Shown here piece after piece: positions 37,224 through 47,316 of a stretch of 61,481 bases of DNA. The stretch is from Nitrospirota bacterium (lineage in GTDB: Bacteria > Nitrospirota > Thermodesulfovibrionia > Thermodesulfovibrionales > UBA6898), in contig JAJZPM010000016.1 in assembly GCA_021811105.1 (NCBI GenBank), forward strand, positions 1 through 61,481, written 5' to 3'. A program made the position numbers and the translations under genes. Under the pieces are notes generated by a model. The model was not told where the DNA came from. It made no database searches and saw nothing but the letters and a program-made list of their open reading frames with translations. Each line of letters opens with the position of its first letter. Within the stretch, counting starts at the first letter, position 1.

Positions 37224-39518
37224 ATGAAACCTTCTCTGCAAGTTTTCATTTTCTTGCTTCTTGCACTCATATCGGTTTCAGATGTTTATTCTGCGACCTG
37301 GAACGGCGGGGCTGCCGATAACCTAGCATCAACTCCTGAGAACTGGACCGGAAGCGTTCTACCTTCACCTGGCGACAGTATTATTTTTTATGGCACATCA
37401 TCAAAAGACTGCACATGGGACTTACCCGAAACCTATACTGCCCTTGCCATCGGCGGCGGATATGCCGGGACAGTAACCATAGATTCAACTTCAACTCTTA
37501 CCCTTTCAGGCAGTTACGTTCCGCCTGCAGCGCCGTCCGGACTTAACGCTGTTGCAATTTCCTCAAGCAGCATAGATTTATCATGGACAGATAATTCCAG
37601 CGGCGAGCAGGGCTTTGAGATTGAACGCAAGACCGGCCTTAACGGAACTTATAGTCAGATAGGGACTGTAGGAGCAGAAACAACGGCATATTCCGACACC
37701 GATGCCTCCCTTTTGCCGGGAACGACATATTTCTACCGGGTAAGGGCGTATGATATATTCGCTGATTCATCTTATAGTAACGAAGCAAATGCGACAACAT
37801 CGGCTGTTGCCCCATCTGCCACGACGAATACCGTCAGCAATAATGTCGGTACTTCCGCCACATTAAACGCTACAGTCAATCCCGGCGGGGCGGAGACTTC
37901 AGTTCATTTTGAATGGGGATTAACAACGTCTTATGGAAATATAACACTTACTCAAGTAATCCCTGCAGGAACCGCTGATGTTGCTGTTTCGGCCGATATT
38001 ATAGGACTCACGGCAAACACGTCTTACCATTACAGGATTGTGGCTACAAATTCCATAGCGACGACCAATGGTTCCGATGTACCCTTTACAACGCCGATAA
38101 TTGCGCCTTCTGTCACTACTAATCCTGTAAGCAGCAATACTGGAAATTCCGCAACATTGAATGCGTCCGTCAATCCAAATGGGGTCGAGACTTCAGTCTA
38201 TTTCCAATGGGGTACGGATTTATCTTACGGCAATACGACATCCGTGCAGGTCACCCCCGCCGGTATAACCGTCATTCCTGTTACAGCAAATATCTCAGGG
38301 CTGACGCTCAATACTACTTATCACTACCGGGTGGTTGCCACTAATTCTGCCGGAACCACTTATGGAGGCAATGTTCCCTTTACGACGCCTTCCAATGCTC
38401 CGCCATGTGCCATGACGAATTCGGCGACAAACAAGAACGGCAATTCTGCTACTTTGAATGGAACCGTCAATCCTAACGGGCTTGAAGCATCCGTATATTT
38501 TGAGTGGGGCTTAACAACGTCTTATGGAAATACAACCTCGGCTCAGTTGTTGTCTGCGGGGGTTGATGATATTTCTGTAGCTGCAAATATAACAGGACTC
38601 TCCATAAACATGACATATCATTTCAGGGTCGTCGCCACTAATGCAGATGGGACAACTTATGGTCCTGACATGTCGTTTATGACACCGCCTATTACGATAG
38701 AGATTACATCTCCTACCGATGGAAGCACCATACATAGACCAGATGTCATGGTGACTGGAAGCCTTATCACTCCTGGCAACGAAACTGGGGTGACTATAAA
38801 TGGAAAGGTAGCAATGGTTTATGGCAACCAGTTTGTCCTTAATCATGTGCCTCTTTCCAATGGGGCTAATACATTGTCAGTAACTGCAACAGACACTGCA
38901 GGCAATACCGCGACAACTGCGATAACGGTCACCGCCGATACTTCGCAGCCATATGTGACTTTAACGGCGAATCCAGAATCAAGCGTCGCGCCGCTAACGG
39001 TGAACTTCTCGGCCTCAACAGCAATTCCTAATGGCGTGGCAAGTTATAGCATTGATTTTGACGGCAATGCGACAATTGACTACACCGGCACATCGTTTGA
39101 AAACGTAAGTAGTCTCTATTCAACTCCAGGTATTTATTATGCGACATTGACCGTTGTTGATACTGCGGTCATTTCATATACGGATACTATTGCAATAGTG
39201 GTTGTGAATGCGAACGACTTGGATGCTTTGCTTAGGGCAAAATGGATCGCAATGACAACTGCCCTTGGGAATAAGGATGTAAATACGGCGATTGCTTTAA
39301 TATCGCCGGCTACCCGCACAGTCTATCAGCAAATGTATAACGAAATAATAAACCAGTTGCCTGCAATGGTCGCCACACAAACTGAATTCAACTTTATTTC
39401 CTTTAACGGTAACATCGCCACCTATGAGCTGGTCACATCAGAAAATGGCGATACATACTCTTATGAAGTGATCTTTATAAAGGACTCAAACGGCATATGG
39501 ACGCTACAGGATTTTTAG
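37224..39518 (+). CDS. Secreted multidomain beta-sandwich (FN3/PKD-like) protein
   Basis: 764 residues from the ATG after the GGGGG ribosome site. Order: signal peptide (1-23), a Trp/Gly-rich N-terminal domain, one fibronectin type III domain (about 108-195), three tandem 98-residue beta repeats (196-489, each with ATLNxxVNPxGxExSVxFxWG), an Ig/cadherin-like domain (about 490-580), a PKD-like domain (LTANPESSVAPLTVNFSAS, about 585-665) and a C-terminal domain resembling a stalk-associated mixed alpha/beta fold. It has many Thr, Asn and Ser codons and is A+T-richer than its neighbours. Probably a surface or extracellular protein; ligand unknown. Confidence 0.8.
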   Translation: MKPSLQVFIFLLLALISVSDVYSATWNGGAADNLASTPENWTGSVLPSPGDSIIFYGTSSKDCTWDLPETYTALAIGGGYAGTVTIDSTSTLTLSGSYVPPAAPSGLNAVAISSSSIDLSWTDNSSGEQGFEIERKTGLNGTYSQIGTVGAETTAYSDTDASLLPGTTYFYRVRAYDIFADSSYSNEANATTSAVAPSATTNTVSNNVGTSATLNATVNPGGAETSVHFEWGLTTSYGNITLTQVIPAGTADVAVSADIIGLTANTSYHYRIVATNSIATTNGSDVPFTTPIIAPSVTTNPVSSNTGNSATLNASVNPNGVETSVYFQWGTDLSYGNTTSVQVTPAGITVIPVTANISGLTLNTTYHYRVVATNSAGTTYGGNVPFTTPSNAPPCAMTNSATNKNGNSATLNGTVNPNGLEASVYFEWGLTTSYGNTTSAQLLSAGVDDISVAANITGLSINMTYHFRVVATNADGTTYGPDMSFMTPPITIEITSPTDGSTIHRPDVMVTGSLITPGNETGVTINGKVAMVYGNQFVLNHVPLSNGANTLSVTATDTAGNTATTAITVTADTSQPYVTLTANPESSVAPLTVNFSASTAIPNGVASYSIDFDGNATIDYTGTSFENVSSLYSTPGIYYATLTVVDTAVISYTDTIAIVVVNANDLDALLRAKWIAMTTALGNKDVNTAIALISPATRTVYQQMYNEIINQLPAMVATQTEFNFISFNGNIATYELVTSENGDTYSYEVIFIKDSNGIWTLQDF
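37809..38690 (+). repeat. Three tandem 294-bp coding repeats
   Basis: Units start at 37809, 38103 and 38397, an exact 294-bp period (98 codons). They encode three beta-sandwich domains. Copies 1 and 3 share the stretch TTAACAACGTCTTATGGAAA, pointing to fairly recent duplication or conversion. Confidence 0.8.
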
Positions 39519-39541
39519 AATTTTTTAAAAGGAAGGGTGCA

Positions 39542-40177
39542 ATGATTCCCAAAAAAAAGCTTATCTGTTTGGTAGTTTTTGTGTCGCTTTGGGCTTCTAT
39601 CTCCCACTGTTCCGGGGGGTGGCTTGTTTATCATAAGCCGGAATTTAAAGGCAAAGTCATAGATGCTGAGACTAAGGAGCCGATAGAAGGGGCAGTCGTA
39701 GTTGTTATTTATTATAAGGAGAATTTTGGTGGTCCGGGCGGCGGGTATACAACAGTGGTGAAGGCCAAAGAGACCTTAACAGATAAAAGAGGCGAATTTT
39801 TTTTCCCTTCTTACACTACTTTAATTCAGCCATTGTCGGCGGAAGATTATTCCAAGTTTATTATTTATAAACCAGGATACGACACTTTCCCCGCTCGGGG
39901 AACAATGCTCGCAGGACTTGGACTCGATGGCATTGAGACATTCTTTTCAAAGCCAATTGGAAGCGAGGGCGAATTAGAAGTGATGATAAAAGGAGGGTTC
40001 TTTAAAAAGGTCAAAGTTAAATTTGGCATTGCCGAGCTTCCTAAAGTGAAAACTGCAGAGGAATGGTTTAATGCGCAGCCGAGTACGCCACCGGATATAC
40101 GGTCAAAAGAATTACCGCTTTTGTTTAAAGCAATAAATGAGGAACGGCGAAGACATGGGATGGAGGAGATTAAATGA
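39542..40177 (+). CDS. Secreted protein with carboxypeptidase-regulatory-like domain
   Basis: About 211 residues from MIPKKKLICLVVF, preceded by an AAGGAAGGG ribosome site. The N-terminus is a signal peptide ending near SISHCSGG; a lipoprotein site is possible but the residues before the Cys are unusual. FKGKVIDAETKEPIEGAVVVV and the later TLTDKRGEFFFPSY are typical of carboxypeptidase-regulatory-like (CarboxypepD_reg) beta-sandwich domains. No catalytic function seen. It overlaps the next gene by 4 bp. Confidence 0.7.
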   Translation: MIPKKKLICLVVFVSLWASISHCSGGWLVYHKPEFKGKVIDAETKEPIEGAVVVVIYYKENFGGPGGGYTTVVKAKETLTDKRGEFFFPSYTTLIQPLSAEDYSKFIIYKPGYDTFPARGTMLAGLGLDGIETFFSKPIGSEGELEVMIKGGFFKKVKVKFGIAELPKVKTAEEWFNAQPSTPPDIRSKELPLLFKAINEERRRHGMEEIK

Positions 40178-42282
40178 CTATGATTCGAAGCGTCAGGCTA
40201 TGCAGAATTCTGTTGACGCTTGCTATTGCGTTCAACTTAGCCTCTGTTTGTTATGCCCTGGAGACAAAGACTCATCAGGCAATTAATGAATACATAGCAC
40301 GCGGCACCTTTAATGGTTTTTCATTAAAGTCTTACCTGCAAGCCCAGTTGGGAATTCAAGAAGGAGTAGCCGCATCTATTCAGTCAAAAACAGTCTCGGA
40401 GTGGCTGGGTTACGGCGGTATCTATGAAGACATTCCTTACTGGTATATGCCCTATCTTCGCTCAGTCAATCATTTCCACAATCCTTTAACGAAGCAAGGG
40501 TTCAGCGGTTTTTGGGGAATCGGATTTCTTTCTGGTGTTTCCTCTATTCAATGGTCTCAAGAGTCATTCGGCACTCAAGGCCCCGGAGGTCATTATTCCT
40601 GGTTCGATGTTCGGGATTATTTCTATAAGGCTCTTACCGCTACCGATAAGACAACAAGAGATCAGAATTTTGCAGATACCTTTAGAGGGCTGGGACAACT
40701 CATGCATTTGGTCGAGGACTTGTCCGTGCCGGAGCATACGCGAAACGACAGTCATGGCCCATGCTGGCTATCATACAATTATGAATGCTGGGCGGAGAAT
40801 AAGATCACAGACATTACGATTTCAACTTATCCGCCCATTTATTTTGACTCATCTCAAATCGGCAATCTTAATCCTTTGGCTTCTATTCCAATTGCCAATC
40901 TCTTTGACACTAATCAATATAATGGAACAAATCCGAACGTTACCTTGCAAAATAATGTTGGTCTTTCAGAATACACAAATGTCAATTTCCTAAGCCCCGG
41001 CACTGCATTTATTTCTGACTTTCCATATCCAAATTGGTCAAGTATAGTTTTGTATGATTGGACTGATCCAGGCACGGGAAAAAAGACGACATATCTAAAA
41101 AAGCTTGGACAAGGTGAGACAGGGGGTAATGGGCAAATTGGAAATGGCGAACATATAGACCATCTTGCAGCGGCCAGGTGGGGCTATAAGCTTCTTCCAT
41201 CATGGCTCCAGCAAAATGGGATTTTTTTAAAATTAGATGACGCATGTTATACCGAATATGCCTCCAGGCTTATCCCCCGCGCCGTCGGCTATTCCGCAGG
41301 CCTTCTCAACTACTTCTTCCGTGGCAGCATCGAAATAACCGTCCCGAGCAGCGGCGTCTATTCTTTGATAACCCCATCGCAGACCGGATTCACGAGTATT
41401 AAACTCATGGCCAAAAATGCCACATCGAACGGCGAAGAAATGACCGACGGCAGCATACAATTGGTGGTGAAATACAAGGTTGCGCAGTCAGACCCCTTTC
41501 AGTCCGGGCCTGTTCCGAAGGCCCCTGACTTCTCTTACATCGTGGCGCCCGAGAAGAATAATGTCCGTTCTCTATCAAGGGCATCGACCACGGAGTTGAA
41601 TTTCGACCTAAGCCAGAACCCTATCCCCCTTTGGGCTACGGATGTCTATCTTCAGGTTGTATATAAGGGGGCCCTCGGCAACGAAGCCGAAGCCGTTGCA
41701 GTTGGGTTCAAGGACATAGGCGAGCCGACCCCGATGGACCTGCTCAACAATATGGACAGGATATGCCTTTACAGCACCTGGTATGTGGCAGGCAGTCCCG
41801 AAGCCATCGCTCAAGTGGACACCAATCATAACGGCATAGCCGATGAATATGACGTGTATGCGCATGACCTGACGAACATCTATATGAGGATTTTGCCGTA
41901 TGGCGTTGCTCAATACGCATCGCCGAGTCTTTATAATTTCTCTGTTCCGTCACTTCCGGCAGGCAGCTTTCTGAGGGCCGCATATTTTCTCAGCGACTAC
42001 CAGCTTTACTTTGGAGATTATTCTACCGTTACCGCACCGGACCCCGCCGACGAGGGGACGCATTACATTAGCAGGGTAATCTTGTCCGGTGAATCCATAA
42101 GGCGGCAGACTGATTATTCGGAAGATAGCATACAGTGCGGCGGGGCGCCTCCTTGTTACGTCGACAACTATCCCGAATTTGTATCCATAAGAGGATTTTC
42201 GGCCTGGGGCAGGGCAGGAGAAATATGGAATGCGCTCCCTTATCCCACGGGGTCATCCTGCCTATACGTTGATTTGCCGTAG
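40174..42282 (+). CDS. Secreted zinc-phospholipase-C/P1-nuclease-like protein
   Basis: 702 residues with a signal peptide (cut near CYA-LETKTH). Histidines in ETKTHQAINEYIA and GQLMHLVEDLSVPEHTRNDSH, and a later HIDHLAAARWGYKLLP, match the helical zinc-dependent phospholipase C/P1-nuclease fold. A C-terminal beta-rich half contains DTNHNGIADEYD, a dockerin-like calcium-loop motif. Base composition changes sharply inside the gene near 41255: A+T-rich before, G+C-rich after. Enzyme activity is unproven and the substrate unknown. Confidence 0.65.
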   Translation: MTMIRSVRLCRILLTLAIAFNLASVCYALETKTHQAINEYIARGTFNGFSLKSYLQAQLGIQEGVAASIQSKTVSEWLGYGGIYEDIPYWYMPYLRSVNHFHNPLTKQGFSGFWGIGFLSGVSSIQWSQESFGTQGPGGHYSWFDVRDYFYKALTATDKTTRDQNFADTFRGLGQLMHLVEDLSVPEHTRNDSHGPCWLSYNYECWAENKITDITISTYPPIYFDSSQIGNLNPLASIPIANLFDTNQYNGTNPNVTLQNNVGLSEYTNVNFLSPGTAFISDFPYPNWSSIVLYDWTDPGTGKKTTYLKKLGQGETGGNGQIGNGEHIDHLAAARWGYKLLPSWLQQNGIFLKLDDACYTEYASRLIPRAVGYSAGLLNYFFRGSIEITVPSSGVYSLITPSQTGFTSIKLMAKNATSNGEEMTDGSIQLVVKYKVAQSDPFQSGPVPKAPDFSYIVAPEKNNVRSLSRASTTELNFDLSQNPIPLWATDVYLQVVYKGALGNEAEAVAVGFKDIGEPTPMDLLNNMDRICLYSTWYVAGSPEAIAQVDTNHNGIADEYDVYAHDLTNIYMRILPYGVAQYASPSLYNFSVPSLPAGSFLRAAYFLSDYQLYFGDYSTVTAPDPADEGTHYISRVILSGESIRRQTDYSEDSIQCGGAPPCYVDNYPEFVSIRGFSAWGRAGEIWNALPYPTGSSCLYVDLP

Positions 42283-42438
42283 CAGTTCCAGAAAGCGCAA
42301 GAGGCGTTGATGGCATAGGTCACCTTATACTGGGGATGGTAGCCGACGCAAGGTTGAATGCTGGCCGTTACACGTCGGACGCTTGAGAAGTAACTCGTGT
42401 ACAATATATGGTATGCATAACAGCGGACAGGCGGGCAA

Positions 42439-43110
42439 GTGATCCCGTATAAGGACGACAACCCGACAAAAACGACTCCGTTCGTCACCCTTGTCATCAT
42501 CGCGTTGAACATCGCGGTTTTTGTGCTTCAGTTGCTTTCCCCGAGGGGAAGCCAGCAGATCGCGTATGATTACGGGGCAATACCGCAATACATCCTTCAC
42601 TTTCACTCGGACCAGCCCATACCCGCACCGCTCACCATATTCACCTCAATGTTCATGCATGGAGGACTGATGCACATCGGCGGGAACATGCTCTACTTCT
42701 GGATCTTCGGCAACAATATCGAAGACCGGATCGGTCACGTACGGTTTGTTTTTTTCTATCTATTCTGCGGCGTGGCTGCGGCCTATGCCCATGCGCTTTC
42801 ATCCCCGGGGTCCGCAATCCCGATGATCGGGGCGAGCGGCGCCATTGCCGGGGTGCTCGGCGCATACCTCCTCCTGTTTCCGTCGGCTAGGGTCCACACA
42901 ATCGTCTTCTTCGGCTTTTTCGTCCAGGTCATACGGATTCCGGCCTTGATAGTTATCGGGTTTTGGGCTATTATACAATTCGTGAGCGGCTTGGTCGGCC
43001 AGGGAATGCTGCATCAGGGGGGCACTGCCTGGTTCGCGCATGTAGGCGGTTTTCTTGCGGGTCTGATCACGATAAAATTGTGGTTGCCAAGGAGGAACTA
43101 TACGTGGTAG
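42439..43110 (+). CDS. Rhomboid-family intramembrane serine protease
   Basis: 223 residues, GTG start, six membrane helices. GASGAIAGVLGAY holds the catalytic serine (GxSG) and WFAHVGGFLAG the catalytic histidine. MFMHGGLMHIGGNMLYFWIFG is the conserved HxxxHxxxN region. Cleaves membrane proteins; substrate unknown. The 3' end overlaps the next gene. Confidence 0.93.
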   Translation: MIPYKDDNPTKTTPFVTLVIIALNIAVFVLQLLSPRGSQQIAYDYGAIPQYILHFHSDQPIPAPLTIFTSMFMHGGLMHIGGNMLYFWIFGNNIEDRIGHVRFVFFYLFCGVAAAYAHALSSPGSAIPMIGASGAIAGVLGAYLLLFPSARVHTIVFFGFFVQVIRIPALIVIGFWAIIQFVSGLVGQGMLHQGGTAWFAHVGGFLAGLITIKLWLPRRNYTW

Positions 43111-43991
43111 TCGGCTGTCCGAAGTGCAAAGTGCGCCTGAAGGTCGATGAGACAAAGCTGTCGCCCTCAGGTTCGCGCTTCAAATGCCCCAGATGCGCCA
43201 CCGTACTCCTCGTAAGAAAGCCTGCCGCAGCCGAGAAGAAGGACCTCGTGAAAAACAAAGTACTCGCAGCCCATTCCAACCCGGACATACTCGGCATGAT
43301 CGTCACAATGCTGACTGATCAGGGGTACAAAGTAGTAACCGCCGCTGACGGAATCGACGTCATGGTCAAGGCGCTGAAAGAGCTTCCGTTTCTTTCCATC
43401 GTCGAGGTGGCCCTTCCCAAAATTTACGGCTTCGAGGTGTGCAAGAGGCTGAAGATGCGGACGGAAACAAAAGAAATGAAATTCATCCTGGTCCCCTCGA
43501 TCTATGACAAGACCAGGTACAGGAGGGACCCCGTCTCTCTGTACGGCGCTGACGAATATATCGAAGACCACGATATTTCCACGCAGCTCCTCGACAAGAT
43601 CGACAAACTGCGCGGGGCCAGGGACGCAGAAGAACCCGGGGAGCCTCCCAGGGCCGAAACAAAACAGCCTGCGGCGTCACAGCCCGAGCCGACTCCCCAA
43701 CCCGTCGTGAATATCACCCCACCGCCTCCGCCGAAGGGAGATACCGACGAGAGGATCGAAAGGGCAAAGAGACTGGCGCGGACGATCATCAATGACATCT
43801 ACTTGTACAATACTGCAAAGCTTGACGATTCGCTCCGGAAAAACACCTTTTACGCGGTATTCGCCCCCGAACTGAAGGAAGGCAAGAAATTATACGACCT
43901 CAGGATTCCCCAGGAAATCCGTAATATCGGGGATTTTTACAAGGAAGCGATAGAAAATTTTCTCTCCGCCAAGAAAAAAACGCTCTCATAA
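43104..43991 (+). CDS. Zinc-ribbon plus pseudo-receiver domain protein
   Basis: About 295 residues. I chose the GTG of VVVGCPKC because an AAGGAGG site lies just upstream; longer frames are non-homologous. Residues 1-37 form an MJ0042-type zinc ribbon (CPKCKVRL...CPRCATVL). Residues about 50-170 form a CheY-like receiver (NKVLAAHSNPDILGM, ADEYIEDH). The phospho-acceptor Asp appears replaced by Glu (SIVEVALPKIYG). A proline-rich linker and a helical C-terminal domain (about 215-295) follow. Such proteins occur in gliding or polarity clusters; the role here is unknown. Confidence 0.75.
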   Translation: MVVGCPKCKVRLKVDETKLSPSGSRFKCPRCATVLLVRKPAAAEKKDLVKNKVLAAHSNPDILGMIVTMLTDQGYKVVTAADGIDVMVKALKELPFLSIVEVALPKIYGFEVCKRLKMRTETKEMKFILVPSIYDKTRYRRDPVSLYGADEYIEDHDISTQLLDKIDKLRGARDAEEPGEPPRAETKQPAASQPEPTPQPVVNITPPPPPKGDTDERIERAKRLARTIINDIYLYNTAKLDDSLRKNTFYAVFAPELKEGKKLYDLRIPQEIRNIGDFYKEAIENFLSAKKKTLS

Positions 43992-44069
43992 TTTATTAGA
44001 AAATTCGAGTAATCAAGAGTTAGAGCGAAAAAGAAGCAGTTTTTAGATTTTTTTTCCCAAAAAAAGGCC

Positions 44070-44099
44070 TTGCGTAACCTTCAATTTTTTTTGTATATT
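44070..44099 (+). promoter_or_regulatory. Sigma-70-type promoter of groES-groEL
   Basis: TTGCGT and TATATT separated by 18 bases, immediately before the CIRCE operator. Confidence 0.55.
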
Positions 44100-44124
44100 A
44101 GCACTCACTTGCATTGAGTGCTAA
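44098..44124 (+). promoter_or_regulatory. CIRCE operator (HrcA binding site)
   Basis: A perfect TTAGCACTC-N9-GAGTGCTAA inverted repeat overlapping the transcription start region of groES. HrcA would repress groESL here in the absence of heat stress. Confidence 0.95.
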
Positions 44125-44163
44125 TAATCCCACAATAGCAGAAAGAAGAAAGGAGAAGAGTCT

Positions 44164-44427
44164 ATGAAATTCAAGCCACTGAAAGACAGGGTGTTCGTGA
44201 AGTACTCCGAAGAGGGTGAGAAGACCCCGGGCGGTCTTTATATCCCCGACTCCGCCAAGGAAAAACCCCAGAAGGGTGTTGTTGAGGCGGTAGGTTCGGA
44301 GGTGAAAGACGTGAAGGTCGGAAACACGATCCTCTTTGACAAGTATTCGGGGTCGAAGATAAACATTGACAACAACGAATACCTGATCATCAAGGAAGAG
44401 GACATCCTCGGCATTGTCGAAGGATAA
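44164..44427 (+). CDS. groES: Co-chaperonin GroES
   Basis: 87 residues. It begins MKFKPLKDRVFVKY, contains the mobile-loop region EEGEKTPGGLYIPDSAKEKPQKG and ends IIKEEDILGIVEG. About ten residues shorter than E. coli GroES, mainly within the roof loop, as in several other phyla. AGGAGAAG precedes the ATG, and CIRCE lies upstream. Confidence 0.97.
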   Translation: MKFKPLKDRVFVKYSEEGEKTPGGLYIPDSAKEKPQKGVVEAVGSEVKDVKVGNTILFDKYSGSKINIDNNEYLIIKEEDILGIVEG

Positions 44428-44476
44428 GGCTGTCCCGAAAAAATCAATATCATACACTATATAGGAGGAAATACAG

Positions 44477-46111
44477 ATGGCAAAACAGCTTCTATTTGAT
44501 GAGGAGGTAAGGACCACGATATTAAAGGGCATCACCATGCTCACCAACGCGGTCAAGGCCACCCTCGGCCCCAAGGGCAAAAACGTCATCATCGACAAGA
44601 AATACGGCGCTCCGACGATCACAAAGGACGGCGTCACGGTTGCAAAAGAGATCGAGTTGAAAGACCCGTTTGAGAACATGGGCGCCCAGCTTGTAAGGGA
44701 GGTGGCAAGCAAGACCTCTGACGTTGCCGGCGACGGAACGACAACAGCGACCGTCCTGGCCCATGCGATTTACAGCGGCGGTATCAAACACGTGGTAGCC
44801 GGTTCAAACCCCATGGACATCAAGAGGGGCATCGAAAAAGCGGTAGAGGCAGTCGTGACAGAGCTCAAGAAGATCAGCAAGCCCGTGCAGGACAAGAAGG
44901 AGATCGCCCAGGTCGGCACCATCTCTGCAAACAACGACTCGACGATCGGCGAACTTATCGCCGACGCGATGGACAAGGTGGGCAAGGACGGCGTCATCAC
45001 GGTGGAAGAAGCCAAGAGCATGGCGACGGCCCTTGATGTCGTCGAAGGGATGCAGTTCGACAGGGGATATATCTCACCGTACTTCATCACCGACCCCGAC
45101 AGGATGGAGTGCAATCTTGAAGACGTCTTCATCCTCCTGAACGAAAAGAAGATCTCATCAATGAAGGACCTTCTCCCGATCCTTGAGCAGACCGCGAAGA
45201 TGGGCAAACCGCTCATGATCATCTCCGAGGAAGTCGAGGGCGAGGCCCTTGCGACCCTGGTCGTCAACAAACTGAGGGGCACCATTCAGGTATGTGCAGT
45301 CAAGGCGCCCGGCTTCGGTGACAGGAGAAAGGCTATGCTCGAAGACATCGCAATCCTCACCGGCGGGACTGTGATCTCCGAGGACCTCGGCATCAAGCTC
45401 GAGAGCGTAAAGCTCAATGACCTCGGAAGGGCGAAAAAGATCACCGTCGACAAAGAAAACACCACGATTGTTGAAGGTGCGGGAGATACCGCCAAGATCC
45501 AGGGCAGGGTGAAACAGATCAAGGCCCAGATCGAGGAGACGACCTCCGACTACGACAGGGAAAAACTCCAGGAGCGTCTCGCGAAGATCGTCGGCGGGGT
45601 CGCGGTCATCAACGTAGGCGCTGCCACCGAGACCGAGATGAAGGAGAAGAAGGCGCGGGTCGAAGACGCCCTCCATGCCACAAGGGCAGCGGTCGAAGAA
45701 GGCGTTGTCCCCGGTGGCGGGGTCGCGCTTCTCCGCTGCGTAAGCGCGCTGAAAGGCCTGAAGCTCGACAACCACGACCAGACCGTCGGCGTCGACATCC
45801 TGAAGAGGGCGCTCGAGGAGCCGATTCGCCAGATCATTAACAACACCGGACTGGAGCCGTCTGTGATCGTCGATAAGGTCAAGGGCTCGAAGGACGCAAA
45901 CTACGGGTTCGATGCGGCCGGCGAAGAGTATGTGGATATGCTGAAGGCCGGCATCATCGATCCGACGAAGGTGACGAGATATGCGCTCCAGAATGCATCC
46001 TCGGTCGCTTCACTGATGCTCACCACCTCCGTGATGATCACGGATCTGCCTGAAGAAAAACCTGAAATGCCTGCCATGCCTCCAGGCGGCGGCATGGGCG
46101 GGATGTACTAA
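44477..46111 (+). CDS. groL: Chaperonin GroEL
   Basis: 544 residues. Conserved ATP-site motifs [13 protein letters not shown] and the long family core are complete, and it ends with the typical GGMGGMY tail. It folds non-native proteins in the cytoplasm with GroES. AGGAGG precedes the ATG. It forms an operon with groES, 50 bp upstream. Confidence 0.98.
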   Translation: MAKQLLFDEEVRTTILKGITMLTNAVKATLGPKGKNVIIDKKYGAPTITKDGVTVAKEIELKDPFENMGAQLVREVASKTSDVAGDGTTTATVLAHAIYSGGIKHVVAGSNPMDIKRGIEKAVEAVVTELKKISKPVQDKKEIAQVGTISANNDSTIGELIADAMDKVGKDGVITVEEAKSMATALDVVEGMQFDRGYISPYFITDPDRMECNLEDVFILLNEKKISSMKDLLPILEQTAKMGKPLMIISEEVEGEALATLVVNKLRGTIQVCAVKAPGFGDRRKAMLEDIAILTGGTVISEDLGIKLESVKLNDLGRAKKITVDKENTTIVEGAGDTAKIQGRVKQIKAQIEETTSDYDREKLQERLAKIVGGVAVINVGAATETEMKEKKARVEDALHATRAAVEEGVVPGGGVALLRCVSALKGLKLDNHDQTVGVDILKRALEEPIRQIINNTGLEPSVIVDKVKGSKDANYGFDAAGEEYVDMLKAGIIDPTKVTRYALQNASSVASLMLTTSVMITDLPEEKPEMPAMPPGGGMGGMY

Positions 46112-46133
46112 GTCGTTCAAACCCGACTCTCGG

Positions 46134-46162
46134 AAAGCGGGGCCATGCCCCGCTTTCTTCTT
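46134..46162 (+). terminator. Rho-independent terminator after groEL
   Basis: A 10-bp perfect stem (AAAGCGGGGC / GCCCCGCTTT) with a CAT loop, followed by CTTCTTTC. Confidence 0.8.
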
Positions 46163-46242
46163 TCATCCATAGCGTGCCGTGAATCCTTTCCGACCCCCGG
46201 TTTTCCTTTACATTTTTCGAGGGTCTTTGTCATGCTAATCCT

Positions 46243-47316
46243 ATGAAGAAGAATGTTATTCTCATGTTCGTCATGATTATTGTCCTGGCCGGTTCCTATG
46301 CCGCCTTCGAGATGCTCGTGCCCGCTCAAAACGTAAACAAATATACGGAAGTCGAGATCCCGAAGGGCGCGACATTCAGGGAGGCAGTCGATATACTTTC
46401 GGCCCAAAAACTCATCAGGGACGGGAAGCTCTTCCTTTTATTAGGCAGGCTGACCGGCGCTGACAGAAAGATCAGGGCCGGGTTTTATTCGATCTGGGCC
46501 AACATGAGTCCCCTTGACATATTCAAAATTATCCTCAGGGGCCGTATCATCGAGTATCAGATAAAGGTCCTCGAAGGGGACTCGCTCCTCGAGGTTGCGG
46601 ACGCGTTCGTCAAAACCGGGATTGCCACGAAAGAGGATTTTATGAAGCTTGCGCACGACCCCGGCTTCCTCGAGTCATATGATATCGACAGCCCCAGTGC
46701 CGAAGGGTATATCTTCCCGGACACGTACACCATCCCCAAAGGGGTCGGTCTGGAAGAGGCACTTGGTGTGATGATCGACAAGATGCGGGAGAAATATTCG
46801 ATCAACCTCATGGAGGAGACCGAACAGCGCGGCATGACCGAGGCAGAAGTGCTCACGCTCGCCTCCATTATTGAAAAGGAGGCGGTAAAGGATGAGGAGA
46901 GACCGTTGATCTCGGCGGTCTATCATAACAGACTGAAAAAACGCATGCCCCTTCAGGCCGACCCGACATCCATCTACGGGATCAAGAGTTCGAAAGAGAG
47001 GATAACTATGACGGACCTTCACCGGAAAACACCTTACAATACCTACATAATCAATGGACTGCCTCCCGGACCTATCGCCTCCCCGGGCCTGAAGTCTATA
47101 GAGGCGGCCCTCAATCCGGCAGAGGTGCCGTATCTCTACTTCGTCTCGAATAATGACGGGACGCATACATTTTCGGTAACGCTCGGCGAGCACGAGGCTG
47201 CCGTGAAGGCATACCGTGAAAAAAAGAAGATGGCGGAAGAAGGGGAAAGAGACGTGACAGCGTCGCGCGTGCAAGTCGAACAGTCCATCCCGAAAAAGGA
47301 AGAACAAATACCATGA
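46243..47316 (+). CDS. mltG: Endolytic murein transglycosylase MltG (YceG-like)
   Basis: 357 residues: one N-terminal membrane helix (NVILMFVMIIVLAGSYAAF), a LysM-like region (EVEIPKGATFREAVDIL), then the YceG domain. The catalytic glutamate lies in LTLASIIEKEAV, and LQADPTSIYG and PYNTYIINGLPPGPI(A)SPG are family signatures. It cuts nascent glycan strands near the inner membrane. The 3' end overlaps ispG by 4 bp. Confidence 0.96.
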   Translation: MKKNVILMFVMIIVLAGSYAAFEMLVPAQNVNKYTEVEIPKGATFREAVDILSAQKLIRDGKLFLLLGRLTGADRKIRAGFYSIWANMSPLDIFKIILRGRIIEYQIKVLEGDSLLEVADAFVKTGIATKEDFMKLAHDPGFLESYDIDSPSAEGYIFPDTYTIPKGVGLEEALGVMIDKMREKYSINLMEETEQRGMTEAEVLTLASIIEKEAVKDEERPLISAVYHNRLKKRMPLQADPTSIYGIKSSKERITMTDLHRKTPYNTYIINGLPPGPIASPGLKSIEAALNPAEVPYLYFVSNNDGTHTFSVTLGEHEAAVKAYREKKKMAEEGERDVTASRVQVEQSIPKKEEQIP

